Part shown: piece after piece, positions 34,176 through 43,951 of the stretch | How the letters are laid out: each line of letters starts with the position of its first letter | How positions within the stretch are numbered: the first letter of the stretch is position 1 | Assembly (NCBI GenBank): GCA_037974335.1 | Contig: CM075760.1 | Span: 46,396,138 to 46,460,137, forward strand | From: Prionace glauca | Lineage: Eukaryota; Chordata; Chondrichthyes; Carcharhiniformes; Carcharhinidae | Length of the DNA: 64,000 nt | Direction of reading: 5' to 3' | Position numbers and translations under genes: made by a program | The notes under the pieces: model-generated | Databases searched by the model: none | What the model was told of the DNA's origin: nothing | What the model saw: the letters and a program-made list of their open reading frames with translations, nothing else

Positions 34176-34955
34176 GAAATTCCTTAGGTTCGCAAGTCCC
34201 ATTTGACCTCTGGAGTCTGTGAAAGGCGCTACATCATTAAAAGTACGATCTCTTTTTTCGACGGATACCTGTTTGCACAGGTTGCGTTCATTGCCTTCCT
34301 GATTCCACGGGAACCAATAATGTTTAGTTTTAATTTCATTTTCGTTATTTCAGTTAGTTTTGCCCAGATCGGGTTAATGAGTGGACACCACTCCCCGAGA
34401 CTTCCCGAATTCTGTCTCCAGTCCCTTCAGAAATTCTTTCCACTCCAGGAGACATCAGCAATCTATCCGGAACAACACTCTGGGAACTTACCGAGGAGAC
34501 AGTGCAGTGTTTAGAAATGCTGCACCGTCAGATCTGTCAGCCTCTCGATGACCTGTTAAATCTGGGGTACCGTCTTCCCCCTCAGGTGGAGGTGCCACAT
34601 GGTCACTGTTTCCAAAAACAGCAAGAGAAACATCCTGTTCGGAATGTGTTCACCAATGACAATGACTGACACAGCCAGAGCACTACAATATTACTGAATG
34701 AAATAATATCATTGTGAGTCCAAAAATAGCTGCTGTGTTTATTACATAAAACACTTCGGGACATTAAAACTTACAAAAATATTCTCAAGCTCATTCTTTT
34801 AAGTGTCTCGATGTTTTAATTTTGCAATATATTTGTTATTCATAAAAATATTCTCAGTAAAAGATTGAGAAATCACCACGATTTCAGGTTCCATTTCAGA
34901 CTCACTCTGATCCAATGTTTGCCTCACGCTCCGTTACGTTGCGTGAGGCTCTGAG

Positions 34956-34994
34956 AGTTTTTGTACAGGTTCAGCCCAGCTCTGAGTCTCTGTG
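34956..34994 (-). promoter_or_regulatory. 23-bp recombination signal of V5
   Basis: On minus: heptamer CACAGAG (34994-34988), 23-base spacer, nonamer ACAAAAACT (34964-34956). Confidence 0.9.
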
Positions 34995-35875
34995 AGTCTC
35001 AGGGCGCAGTAATACACCCCGGAGTCTGTCAGCTCTGTTTTAGACACTTGCAGCGGGACGGTGCGGGTTGTTTCATTGAGCTCCGCTGAAAAACGGTCCC
35101 CTGGGGATGTCTCTGTTTTGTCGCTGTTTCTATATCTCCTCAGCAGAAATTCCATGGACCCGCTGGAATGCTGTCGGTACCAAAATAAATAAGGATTGCT
35201 GGTACTTGTAGCTGTGTAATTACAGAGTAACTGAACAACATCTCCTTCAGTGACGGTGACTGCAGCCGGTGTCTGTGAAACAGAATCTCCTTCACAATGT
35301 CCTGTAAGAACGCAAAGAAATATTAAACTAAACAATGCGACTTTACTCTGTCTCCCCCACCTACCCGCATCCCCCACCGAATATGTCGTCATCTTAAGCA
35401 ATAATCTCAGAAAGAAATCCACAGAGCAACAAAAATATATTTGACAGTTCAGCGGCTGGAAAGGGAAGGTGGTTATGGCGATTAACTAAAGTTTCTACCA
35501 TAAACTTTCTGTTCTTTCTAACGAGATCAGTTTCTCGCCTTCAGTTCCTGTAATTGGTAACTGCTCTCGGTCAGTCTTTTTGAAGTGTGGTGTTTGCCAA
35601 AGTTATTCACTGGTTTCAACCTGAGCCCAACTCAATCTCTCTCATTCCATGGGGGAATTGTGCCTAATCACAACAGTGTTGAGAACCTGATAATTTTTCG
35701 ATGTTGAGATCAATCCATTCCCTGACCACACACCCTCAGCCCCTCGCACTGAGCGAAGCGCAGGTTGGAATGTAGTTTATGGCAAAGATGTGTAGCACAG
35801 AGTGGATCAGTTTGTGAACCTACCGGTTAAAAGTGCTGCCGCTGTGAGGAATAAATGCAGAGTAAAAGGAGACAT
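34995..35875 (-). CDS. TCR alpha/delta V segment (V5)
   Basis: Leader exon 35875-35824 (MSPFTLHLFLTAAALLT) ends at donor GTAGGT, and V exon 35301-34995 follows acceptor 'gttcttacag'. The mature start is GHCEGDSVSQTP; core residues are Cys in QLLCNYT, Trp in YLFWYRQ and Cys in VYYCALRL. A perfect phase-1 splice joins the two exons across 522 bases. It encodes a receptor variable domain. Upstream on minus, inverted CCAAT and TGATGACAT motifs (near 36000-36025) form a likely promoter. Its leader and promoter are duplicated at 46427-46770 and its V exon has a decayed copy at 45443. It is in the opposite orientation to most of the array. Confidence 0.93.
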
Positions 35876-36099
35876 GTTTGTAGAGAGCTCGCGGCGAATT
35901 TGACCAGAACGGGTTGAAGCTGAATTGTTTTTAGTCAAGAGCGGAAGAGATCGAGTCAGATCCCGGCCCCTGTTGATTGGTTTACTGCTGAAAATGTCAT
36001 CAAATGACATCCAATCAGCTTCAAGTTTCTATGCACTTCAATGCAACCAATGATCTCATCGTTCCTTTGTCTGCAATTCATCCTATTGGCGGAGAGAAG

Positions 36100-36975
36100 T
36101 GAATTTGGTCATCCCACGACAGGGGATTACTTTCCCCTTCAACTGTCATTTCAGGAACCGACTGGTTCCCTGAGTCTTGATGGCTCTGTTCTGACATGGA
36201 GAATGACAATATCCGCCCACACAACAACATAACAAGCAGCTTGTTTTGAAACATGTTTGAGAAAGCAGTTATGGTGGGGGACCATGTTTTTTTTAGAGTT
36301 GAGACATCTACTTCATTAGAAGTGATAGAATAATGAATGGCCTAAGATATTTCCACACGATGCTCCCTCAATTTCTAACTTTGCAGTTTGTGAAATCCTG
36401 TTTCAGAGTGGGAATATAGCTTGCCACCCCATTGGACTGCTGATCAAAAGAGTGCCAAGCAGGGGAAAGCAGAAAAGATCGATATCTCCGATAAAAGCTC
36501 TAATAAAACAACGCAGGTGAGACGGGTCAGGGTGAGAAGAGCACAGGAAACCTCTGGGCGGGGCTACCATAGATAGTGTAGTCACAGGTAGACTTAGTCT
36601 GGAGAGAATTGAACTCAATAATAATGTCACATTGGAATTCTATAACTTTACCTCTCTGTAACAGTGGTAGCCAAATGTTCATTCCATATTGCGGATCAGT
36701 AGACTCGGACCAGGAGTGTCAGTGTTCGTAAATGTTTCAATACTTTGCAAAATCTTTAACAGTGACGCGGATGGGAAGCTGAGCAGCTGTATTGGAGAGG
36801 TTCTGAATTAATGTACAAGGTAACAGAAAAAGCTTTAAATGTTTACGTTAAAGACTGGGAAAGGGAAATGCGCACAATTTCCATAAACCAGGAAAGGCAA
36901 GAACAGTTAGGAACAAATGGGCAGAGAAACGCATTGAAAATCAAAACAAGGGAGTTACGGAATCTCAAATCGACT
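36100..36975. other. No gene seen
   Basis: Upstream of V5 beyond the promoter I find no exon or named repeat. Confidence 0.4.
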
Positions 36976-37172
36976 TGTCAATGTTGTGTCCATTGCAAAT
37001 GTAAGTTAAAATCATCAACTAATGTAACTGTGAAACTGTACCACATCAGTTGTTGTTTCTGAGTGTTGTGTTTTGTTGTAATTTGATGAATCTCTGGCAC
37101 TCTCACTGTGGAATCTGAATTAGGGGCGCGTGAGCGCGCCCTGCTGGCAGCTAACTGGAACTGCCAATGTGG

Positions 37173-37214
37173 GGTTTTTGTACGGCATGCGTCATATCTC
37201 TGCAGAAGTATGTG
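37173..37214 (-). promoter_or_regulatory. Irregular recombination signal of V6
   Basis: Nonamer ACAAAAACC at 37181-37173 is perfect. The best heptamer CACATAC (37214-37208) is 26 bases away instead of 23. It is probably inactive, like the V it belongs to. Confidence 0.6.
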
Positions 37215-37389
37215 CTTCATGGCACAGGAATACATGGCGCTATCGGAGATCACAGTATAACTGATCGTTAGCTTGGTAGTCTTGTTATTTTTATCAAATT
37301 TAGAAAAAAACTTATCTTTGAGGTCACTGCCCCTTTGCGCATTCCCTCCAATAAGAAGAACCATGTACACTGGAGCTTTCCAGGCCTGC
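37215..37389 (-). pseudogene. TCR V pseudogene, 5' half cut off by a retroelement (V6)
   Basis: On minus the frame begins FLHWYRQQAWKAPV and runs through LKDKFFSKFD and TISYTVISDSAMYSCAMK to the signal. Everything before framework 2, with leader and first Cys, is missing, because a Penelope-like element abuts at 37390. The missing half was not found beyond the element. The conserved aromatic before the last Cys is Ser (YSC). Confidence 0.85.
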
Positions 37390-38090
37390 TGACGGTACCA
37401 GTGCAGGAAGAATTCTCACAACACCAGGCTAAAGTCCAACCAGTTTATGTACTAGTAAACACACAAGCTTTCTGAAACGCTATTCCTTCGTCAGGTGTGT
37501 GGAAAGTTCTGGTCAGAGAAGGGCATATAAAGACACACACAGTTTACAGAATACTGATTAGAATGCGAGTCTTTACAGCTAACCTGCTATTCAAGTCTTA
37601 AATGTGCAGACAATGTGAGTGGAGATAGCATTAAACATAGGTTAAAGAGATGTGCATTGTCTCCAGACAGTACAGTTAGTGAGACGTTGCAAACCCAGGC
37701 AAGTCATGGGGGTTACAGATAGTGCGACATGAACCCAAAATCTCGGTTGAGGCCATCCTCATGTGTGCAGAACTTGACTATCAGTCTCTGCTCAGCGACT
37801 CTGCGCTGTCGTGTGTCGTGAAGGCCGCCTTGGAGAACGCTTACCCGAAGATCAGAGTCCGAATGCCCGTGACAGCTGAAGTGTTCGCCAACAGGAAGGG
37901 AACAGTCTTGCCTGGTGATTGTTGAGCGATGTTCATTCATCCGTTGTCGTAGCGTCTGCATGGTCTCCCCAATGTACCAGACTTCGGGACATCCTTTCCT
38001 GCAGCGTATTAGGTAGACAACGTTAGCCGAGTTGCAAGGGTATGTACCGTGTACCTGGTGGATGGTGTTCTCAATTTTGACATGCTGAAA
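37390..38090 (-). mobile_element. Penelope-like retroelement, 3' part with GIY-YIG endonuclease
   Basis: On minus, the frame reads NSANVVYLIRCRKGC, VWYIGETMQTLRQR, EHRSTI and LPVGEHFSCHGHSD, the GIY-YIG endonuclease of Penelope-like elements (key GIY-like YLI and YIG motifs, Arg in the LRQR helix). The reverse transcriptase is missing. Its end, 'ttagcctggtgttgtgag' on minus, joins the V6 gene directly. It is broken and not autonomous. A related fragment is at 26920-27345. Confidence 0.8.
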
Positions 38091-38129
38091 ATGAAAGAAG
38101 ATTAATGTGAAAATGGCGAGCGATCATGA

Positions 38130-38540
38130 AACTCTGAGGTATAAATGAATTTGGCTGTCCTCGTCCAGAAATCACAAGGGGTTAATGTACAAGTACAGCA
38201 ATTAATTAGAAAATAACATAGAATGTTATCACTTATTATGAGGGAATGTATTGCAAAAATAGGCAGGGCATGTTTCCGTAATACAGGGTATTTGTGAGAC
38301 CATATTTGGAGAATTGTGCACAATACTTGCCTCCTTATCTAATGGTAATGCTTTAGAAAATATTCGAAGGTTTGTAAAACTATTACCAGAATGAGTAGGT
38401 TATTTTACAAAGATGGTGATGCTGGGTTTGCATCCACTAGAGTTTAGAAGAGAAAGAGGCAACTTTATTAAAACCTTTCAAACCGTAAGAGACGTTAACA
38501 GGTTGGATGTGGAGTGGATGTTTCCTCTTTCCCAGAATTG
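38130..38540 (+). mobile_element. Old CR1-like LINE relic, part of a V duplicon
   Basis: Text at 38285-38325 ('gtgagaccatatttggag') and 38440-38530 (LEFRRERGNFIKTFQTVRDVNRLDVE) matches the CR1 C-terminus. A copy of the same relic lies upstream of V11 at 47815-48345, so it was there before the duplication. Confidence 0.75.
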
Positions 38541-38834
38541 TAGCTGTTACTGGATATTTCTGTGTCTCTATGTTACTCGGAGTGTATCTGTCTGGGCTCT
38601 TGGTTCTGTGTCTGTTTCTGATGCGGTTGTACTGTCCACGGGAGGGCGTTCTGTGATCACTTACAAAACATCACGGCCTCCTTCTTCAGAAAGTTTCTAT
38701 TGGCCCATATAAAATGGGAGGGGAAATAAACCCCAGCCAATGGTATGGCATACTCCTTCTCTTTCAAATTCTCACATTCCAAATCGGTATAGCCAGAGAT
38801 TCGTGTTTCTGTTCCTGGAGTTCAGTCTGGAACC

Positions 38835-39315
38835 ATGAGGGTGAAAATGTTTCTAACTCTGGTTATTGTCCTGATCGCAGGTCAGTGAAACTGGAATCTT
38901 CCAAAAGTACATCGTAATCCTTTTGTAATCTCGTTTTCCCATCGTTGTTTGATTATTGTCTTCCTCTTAATCCTAACCCACTGTGTGTCTGCTGTTTATC
39001 TTCAGAGATGAGTAACGGAGACTCGGTGTCCCAGTTGAAACCAAGAGTTGAAGCAGCCGAGGGTGAAGATTCAGCAATATCCTGCAATTACTCTGTATCG
39101 AGTTCAGCTACAAGCTATAGCCTGTTCTGGTATCGCCAGTATCCACACCGAGCTCCTCAGTATCTGCTCAGAGCCGATAGTCATGGGTTTAACGACACAG
39201 CTCCCGGCTTTGAGCATTTCAGCGGGAATCTCAGCCTGAAACAAAGCACTTTTCACTTGTCCATGAAAGGTTTGAAGTTGACAGACAGCGCCGTGTATTA
39301 CTGTGCACTGAGACC
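38835..39315 (+). CDS. TCR alpha/delta V segment with LINE in its signal (V7)
   Basis: Leader exon 38835-38880 (MRVKMFLTLVIVLIA) ends at donor GTCAGT, and V exon 39006-39315 follows acceptor 'ttatcttcag'. The mature start is EMSNGDSVSQLKP. Core residues are Cys in AISCNYS, Trp in SLFWYRQ and Cys in VYYCALRP. The frame is intact. The 23-bp signal begins directly after, but a full-length LINE sits between spacer base 16 and 17. Upstream are a CCAAT box (near 38751) and a TATA-like 'atataaaat' (38707). V11 at 48644 is its paralogue. Seen: splice sites, frame, split signal. Inferred: whether it still rearranges. Confidence 0.93.
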
Positions 39316-39354
39316 CACAGTGAATAAGGCTCCCACGGACAAAGAACAAAAGAA
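39316..39354 (+). promoter_or_regulatory. Composite recombination signal: V7 heptamer, LINE-made nonamer
   Basis: Heptamer CACAGTG (39316-39322) and 16 native spacer bases (39323-39338) are followed by LINE tail. Exactly 23 bases after the heptamer the tail reads ACAAAAGAA (39346-39354), which shares the first six bases with the native ACAAAAACC. The lost half of the native signal is at 43952-43967. Confidence 0.8.
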
Positions 39355-39858
39355 CAAAGAACAACCCAGCACGGGAAACAGGCCCTTCGGCCCAACGAGC
39401 CCGCGCCGCCACATCACCCTGCACCTATTCTACCCTGCATATCACCGAATGGAACCCTACTCAGTCAGATTCAGGGAAGAAATAGTGTCAATTTGGTAAA
39501 AACCGATTAGCCTGAGAGCACATTTTTGGGGTGTGGGAGGAAACCGGAGCGCCCGGAGGAAACCCACGCAACCACAGGGAGAATGAGCAAACTCCCACAG
39601 ACACAGGCCCAAATCCATGTGCCTGCACAGCCAGCAGTGCTAGTCACTGAGCTGTTGCGGCGCCCATCTACCGGTCCAGGATCAAGCACACACACCGACA
39701 TGAAGTTCTAGGCCACTCCTGGAACTTCCAAGAGCAGCCCAGGCACGACCCGCCGTGTGAATGCCCCTCGTTTGACACGAGGTGGACCTCCACCTGTGGA
39801 ATAAAGTCAAAATATTAATCTTACAGCCTGCCTTTCCGGTGTCTCCCGAGGTTTAACC

Positions 39859-42702
39859 CTATTTAATATCCCCTACCATATCCCTCCATCTATCTAACTG
39901 CATCTTAAAAGAGTCCAATGTTCCTGCCTCCACCACCCTACTCGGTAGCGCGTTCCAGACCCCTACAACTCTCTGCGTAAAGAACCTTCCTCTCACCTCC
40001 AAATTATACCTCTCCCCCCTCACCCTTAAATGATGACCTCTCGTGTTTGTATCTAGTCTAGGGAGCAGTCTCTCACTATTAACTCTATCCATTCCCTTCA
40101 TTATCTTATATACTTCTATCATGTCCCCTCTCAATCTCCGCCTTTCCAAGGAGAATAGTCCCAGTTTCTTCAACCTCTCCTCGTAACCCAGTCCCCCCAT
40201 GCCAGGCAACATCCTGGTAAACCTCCTCTGCACCCTTTCCAGAGACTCCACGTCCTTCCGGTAGTAAGGTGAGCAGAACTGGACGCAGTACTCCAAATGC
40301 TGTCTAACCAACGTTCTGTACAACTGAAGCATTAGACAGCAGCTTTTATACTCTATGCCCCTTCCTATAAAGGCCAACATCCCATAAGCCTTCCTAACGA
40401 CCTTCTCCACTTGTGATGCAACCTTCATGGATTTGTGAACCTGCACTCCCAGGTCCCTCTGTATGTCAATACTCCTAATCGGCCTCCCTTTAATCTCATA
40501 GCTCCTCTCTGCATTATTCCGTCCAAAATGCATCACCTCGCATTTGTCAGGATTAAATGCCATCTGCCACCTATCTGCCCACTGCACCAACCTATCTATA
40601 TCCTGTTGTATCACCTGACACTCCAGTTCCGTACCCGCCAACCCTGCCATCTTGGTGTCATCAGCAAACTTGCTAATCACACCACCTACGCCCTCTTCCA
40701 AGTCATTTATGTAGACTACAAAGAGGAGAGGTCCCAGTACTGAGCCCTGCGGCACACCACTGGTCACTGACCTCCAGCCCGACAAGGTCCCTTCCACAAC
40801 TACCCTCTGTCTCCTATTTCCCAGCCAGTTCTCAATCCACCTAGCTACCTTGCCTCGTATCCCATGCGCCTTAACCTTTTCTACCAGCCTACCGTGAGGG
40901 ACTTTGTCAAACGCCTTACTGAAATCCATATAGATGACATCAACGGTTCTCCCATCGTCAACCGTTTTTGTCACCTCCTCAAAGAATTCCACCAGATTCG
41001 TAAGGCAAGACCTCCCTCTAACAAAGCCATGTTGCGTATCCCTAATCAGATCGCAACGCTCCAAATGCTCATACATCCTACCCCTAAGTATTTTTTCCAT
41101 TAACTTCCCTACCACCGACGTCAAACTCACCGGTCTATAATTCCCAGGGTTATCCCTACTGCCTTTTTTGAACAACGGGACCACATTTGCTACCCTCCAG
41201 TCTTCTGGGACCTCACCTGTGTCCAAAGAAGAGACAAAGATTTGCGCCAGAGGCCCAGCAATTTCATCTTTCGCCTCCCTAAGCAGCCTGGGATAAATAC
41301 CATCAGGCCCCGGAGCTTTATCCGTCTTTACGCTACCTAAAAGCCCTAGCACTTCCTCTCTCGTAATAACTATATCCTGCAAATAAACCTCCACTCCCTC
41401 CAAGAGACCACACGATTCCAAACCCCTCTCCTTTGTGAATACCGACGCAAAGTATTCATTCAGGAGCTCCCCCATCCCCTCCGACTCAATACATAACTCA
41501 CCACTCTTGTCCCTAAGAGGACCAATTTTCCCTCTAACTACTCTCTTGCCTCTGATATAGGAATAAAATGCCTTTGGATTTTCCTTAATCCTACCAGCCA
41601 AAGCCATCTCATGCCCTCTCTTTGCCCTTCTAATTCCCCTTTTTAGCTCCCTCCTACTCTCGCTGTATTCTTCCAGCGCACTTTCCGTACCCATTTGTTT
41701 TGACCTAACATACGCCTCCCTCTTCTTCCTGACCAAGTCTTCAATATCCTCCGTAATCCACGGCTGTCTAATCCTTCCTTTCCCATCCTTTCGCTTAACC
41801 GGAACATACCTCCCCTGCAACCATTTCATTTTGTCCCTAAATGCCTCCCACTTGCCAACCGTGGACTTGCCAGCTAACAGTCCCTCCCAATCAGTTTGCT
41901 GCAGCTCCCTCCTAATCCTGCCATAGCTCGCCTTTCCCCAATTCAGCACACTCCCACTCGGACGGCACTCGTCCCTTTCCATTTTTATCCTAAAGTAGAC
42001 GGACTTGTGATCACTGTTCGCCACATGTTCGCCTACCTCTACCTCACCCACCTGCCCAGGTTCGTTTCCCAACACTAGATCCAATATAGCCCCTCCCCTA
42101 GTCGGGCTAGTTACATACTGTTCTAGCGACCCTTCCTTAACACAGTTCACAAACTCCTCTCCCTCCGTACCCCCAGCTCTAGGCCCCCTCCAATTCACTC
42201 CAGGAAAATTAAAATCACCCACTACAACCACTCTGTTCTTCCTGCACCTGTCCAAAATGCCCCTGCAAATGCCTTCCTCCACTGACTTTGGGCTGTTGGG
42301 TGGCCTATAGTACACCCCTAGCAATGTGATCTCTCCCTTTTTATTCCTCAACTCCACCCACACTGACTCAATCCCTATCTCTTCCCTATCGTCCTCCCTC
42401 TGCACTACTGTGATGCTTTCCTTGACTAACAGTGCCACCCCTCCTCCTCTCTTCATCCCTCCTCTGTCACACCTAAAACACTTGTACCCAGGAACATTCA
42501 GCTGCCAGTCCTGCCCCTCCCGTAACCACGTCTCCGTTACAGCCACCACATCTAACTGCCTCACAAACATCAAGGCCCCAAGCTCATCCGTTTTCCCTAC
42601 CACACTCCTAGCATTGAAACAGACACAGTTCAACCCACAAGTGTCCCTCAGAACCACCTTCTCCCTGATACTTTTCCTTTCACTCGACTCTCTCCCAGCC
42701 AC
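39859..42702 (-). CDS. LINE ORF2: endonuclease and reverse transcriptase
   Basis: The 947-residue frame has an N-terminal APE-type endonuclease with motifs NARSV (about residue 31), TETWL (about 57), GDFNFPGVNW (about 160) and SDHKSV (about 233). The reverse transcriptase follows with NYRPVSLTSV, DFSKAFDKVPH, GVPQGSVLGPLLF and the catalytic FADDTK. The C-terminus has HLEYC and RRRLRGDMIEVYK blocks. These enzymes nick target DNA and copy the RNA in place. No ATG lies at the frame start; the nearest one (minus, about 42722) is out of frame across a run of G, so start choice is uncertain. The last residues DRWRDMVGDIK differ from sister copies (DRHMSETRVEGYG). RQHLEYC and QFCSPYY carry single changes. 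Confidence 0.93.
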   Translation of the reverse strand: MAGRESSERKSIREKVVLRDTCGLNCVCFNARSVVGKTDELGALMFVRQLDVVAVTETWLREGQDWQLNVPGYKCFRCDRGGMKRGGGVALLVKESITVVQREDDREEIGIESVWVELRNKKGEITLLGVYYRPPNSPKSVEEGICRGILDRCRKNRVVVVGDFNFPGVNWRGPRAGGTEGEEFVNCVKEGSLEQYVTSPTRGGAILDLVLGNEPGQVGEVEVGEHVANSDHKSVYFRIKMERDECRPSGSVLNWGKASYGRIRRELQQTDWEGLLAGKSTVGKWEAFRDKMKWLQGRYVPVKRKDGKGRIRQPWITEDIEDLVRKKREAYVRSKQMGTESALEEYSESRRELKRGIRRAKRGHEMALAGRIKENPKAFYSYIRGKRVVRGKIGPLRDKSGELCIESEGMGELLNEYFASVFTKERGLESCGLLEGVEVYLQDIVITREEVLGLLGSVKTDKAPGPDGIYPRLLREAKDEIAGPLAQIFVSSLDTGEVPEDWRVANVVPLFKKGSRDNPGNYRPVSLTSVVGKLMEKILRGRMYEHLERCDLIRDTQHGFVRGRSCLTNLVEFFEEVTKTVDDGRTVDVIYMDFSKAFDKVPHGRLVEKVKAHGIRGKVARWIENWLGNRRQRVVVEGTLSGWRSVTSGVPQGSVLGPLLFVVYINDLEEGVGGVISKFADDTKMAGLAGTELECQVIQQDIDRLVQWADRWQMAFNPDKCEVMHFGRNNAERSYEIKGRPIRSIDIQRDLGVQVHKSMKVASQVEKVVRKAYGMLAFIGRGIEYKSCCLMLQLYRTLVRQHLEYCVQFCSPYYRKDVESLERVQRRFTRMLPGMGGLGYEERLKKLGLFSLERRRLRGDMIEVYKIMKGMDRVNSERLLPRLDTNTRGHHLRVRGERYNLEVRGRFFTQRVVGVWNALPSRVVEAGTLDSFKMQLDRWRDMVGDIK

Positions 42703-42722
42703 CTCCCCACCCCCCCTCCATA

Positions 42723-43658
42723 TTAGTTTAAACCTTTCGTAAACACCCCAGCTAACCTCCCCGCTAAGACATTAGTTCCCCTCCCATTCAAATTCTCCTC
42801 ACCCTTCCTGTACAATTGCCCTTCTCTCTTAAACACCTCCCAGTGATCCACAAAAGTAAAGCCCTCTACCCTACACCAATCCCTCAACCATGCATTCAGC
42901 TGCATGATCTCTTCATTCTTCGCCCTGCTGGTACCGGGCAGCAACCCAGAGATTGCCACCCTGGAGGTCCTACTCTTTAGTTTGACCCCCAACTCCTTAA
43001 ATTGCCTACGTACCTCTACCCTACTCCTCCTTCCTATGTCCCCCTCCCCTACATGTACTATGACCTCACCCTGTGCCCCCTCCCCTTTCAAAATTCCCTC
43101 TACCCTGTCCGACACATCCTTTACCCCTGCTCCAGGGAAGCAGACCACCATCCTGGAATCACGCCTCTGTCCACAGAACCTCCTATCGATACCTCTGACC
43201 CTCCCGTCCCCTACCACTATCACCTTACCAGCCCTCTTCAGTCCCTGAAAGTTAGTCTCCCCCTCCTGCCTATCTTTCAGTCCCCCTGTCGACGAACCCT
43301 GGGAGGCCTCTGGGGAGGCTGGGGGACCCTGACTGCTCTTCTTCTTCCTCTTTCCCCTCCTCACATTCGTCCATCCTCCCTTCTCTTCAGCCCTTGAGAC
43401 CTCCTCCTTCTCATGGTTCCCAGCCATTATCGCCTCGTTCTCCCTTACTAAAAAAGCGTCCTCCAGCCGCCCTTCGAGTTGCCTGACCCGGGCCCTCAAG
43501 CGCTGCAGTTCCAAACATTTACTGCAGATGTGGACCTTGGGGACACGTGACACCACCATGAACTCCCACATGTGGCACCTGATACAACTTATGTTCCTAC
43601 CTATATTCCCTGCCATATCCCAACTTCTTGTAAGCTCCCAAAGGTAGAAATCTGTCAC
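42723..43658 (-). CDS. LINE ORF1: zinc-binding, coiled-coil and SGNH-like protein
   Basis: The 311-residue frame has a CxxC...CxxC cluster (CIRCHMW and HICSKC, about residues 26-48), a leucine-rich coiled coil (LRARVRQLEGRLED), a basic stretch (RRGKRKKK) and a C-terminal SGNH/esterase-like fold (VIVVGDGRVRGID, FPGAGVKDVSDRV, VIVHVGEGDIG, NLNGRGTNVLAGRL). CR1 ORF1 proteins are known to have such an esterase-like domain. Here the usual GDS nucleophile reads GDG and the terminal D-x-x-H reads E-x-x-N, so hydrolase activity is doubtful. It probably binds RNA. A second Met at MAGNIGRN may be the true start. The stop lies 20 bases before the ORF2 frame. Confidence 0.85.
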   Translation of the reverse strand: MTDFYLWELTRSWDMAGNIGRNISCIRCHMWEFMVVSRVPKVHICSKCLELQRLRARVRQLEGRLEDAFLVRENEAIMAGNHEKEEVSRAEEKGGWTNVRRGKRKKKSSQGPPASPEASQGSSTGGLKDRQEGETNFQGLKRAGKVIVVGDGRVRGIDRRFCGQRRDSRMVVCFPGAGVKDVSDRVEGILKGEGAQGEVIVHVGEGDIGRRSRVEVRRQFKELGVKLKSRTSRVAISGLLPGTSRAKNEEIMQLNAWLRDWCRVEGFTFVDHWEVFKREGQLYRKGEENLNGRGTNVLAGRLAGVFTKGLN

Positions 43659-43951
43659 TCACCTTCTCCAAGCCTACTCTCCCCTCAGCCCAGCGAGCCA
43701 AAGCCCTTCTCACTCTGTTCCCCACTCACTCCGCTCCCCGCTCCTGACGCTGCCCGCTCTATGCTGCTACCCCTTTTTTATACCCCCCCGCTCCCCCTTA
43801 ACGACAATCCCCTGGCCTAACTTCCGGTACGGAAGTAAACTACACTCTAACAAGCCCCGAGAACCGGAAGTACCCTCTCTTTAAACTGTCACCGCTCTGT
43901 GTTCCCACTCTTTAAACTGTCTCCGCTCTGTGTTCCCTCTCTTTAAACTGT
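43659..43951 (-). promoter_or_regulatory. LINE 5' UTR and internal promoter
   Basis: The extreme 5' end carries about 2.4 copies of a 31-bp unit (43877-43951, 'ctctttaaactgtc'). Next come ETS-type sites CCGGAAGT (43864-43871) and the palindromic pair ACTTCCGGTACGGAAGT (43820-43836). A CT-rich part leads into ORF1. These are plausible promoter parts of the element. Confidence 0.6.

Larger units (their letters stand above)
39339..43951 (-). mobile_element. Full-length CR1-clade LINE (CTTTGTTC-tail subfamily)
   Basis: This 4.6-kb non-LTR retrotransposon reads on minus from a repeat-bearing 5' UTR (43951-43659) through ORF1 and ORF2 to a 3' UTR and (GTTCTTT)n-like tail at 39339. Its limits are fixed exactly by the V7 signal it splits. 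Both ORFs are open over their main length. The 3' UTR holds a SINE-like stretch (about 39500-39710). No target duplication is apparent, as is usual for CR1. Small differences from the sister copies, such as a loss of about 21 bases near the end of ORF2, show it is not pristine. It is the youngest-looking element in the window. Confidence 0.95.

Noticed and set aside
37173-37200. GGTTTTTGT on plus, as a possible 12-bp signal of a J or D segment
   Set aside because: No heptamer follows at 12 bases. The minus reading as the V6 nonamer explains it.
41896-43397. Several plus frames opposite the full-length LINE
   Set aside because: Antisense shadows of ORF1 and ORF2, with no domain content.
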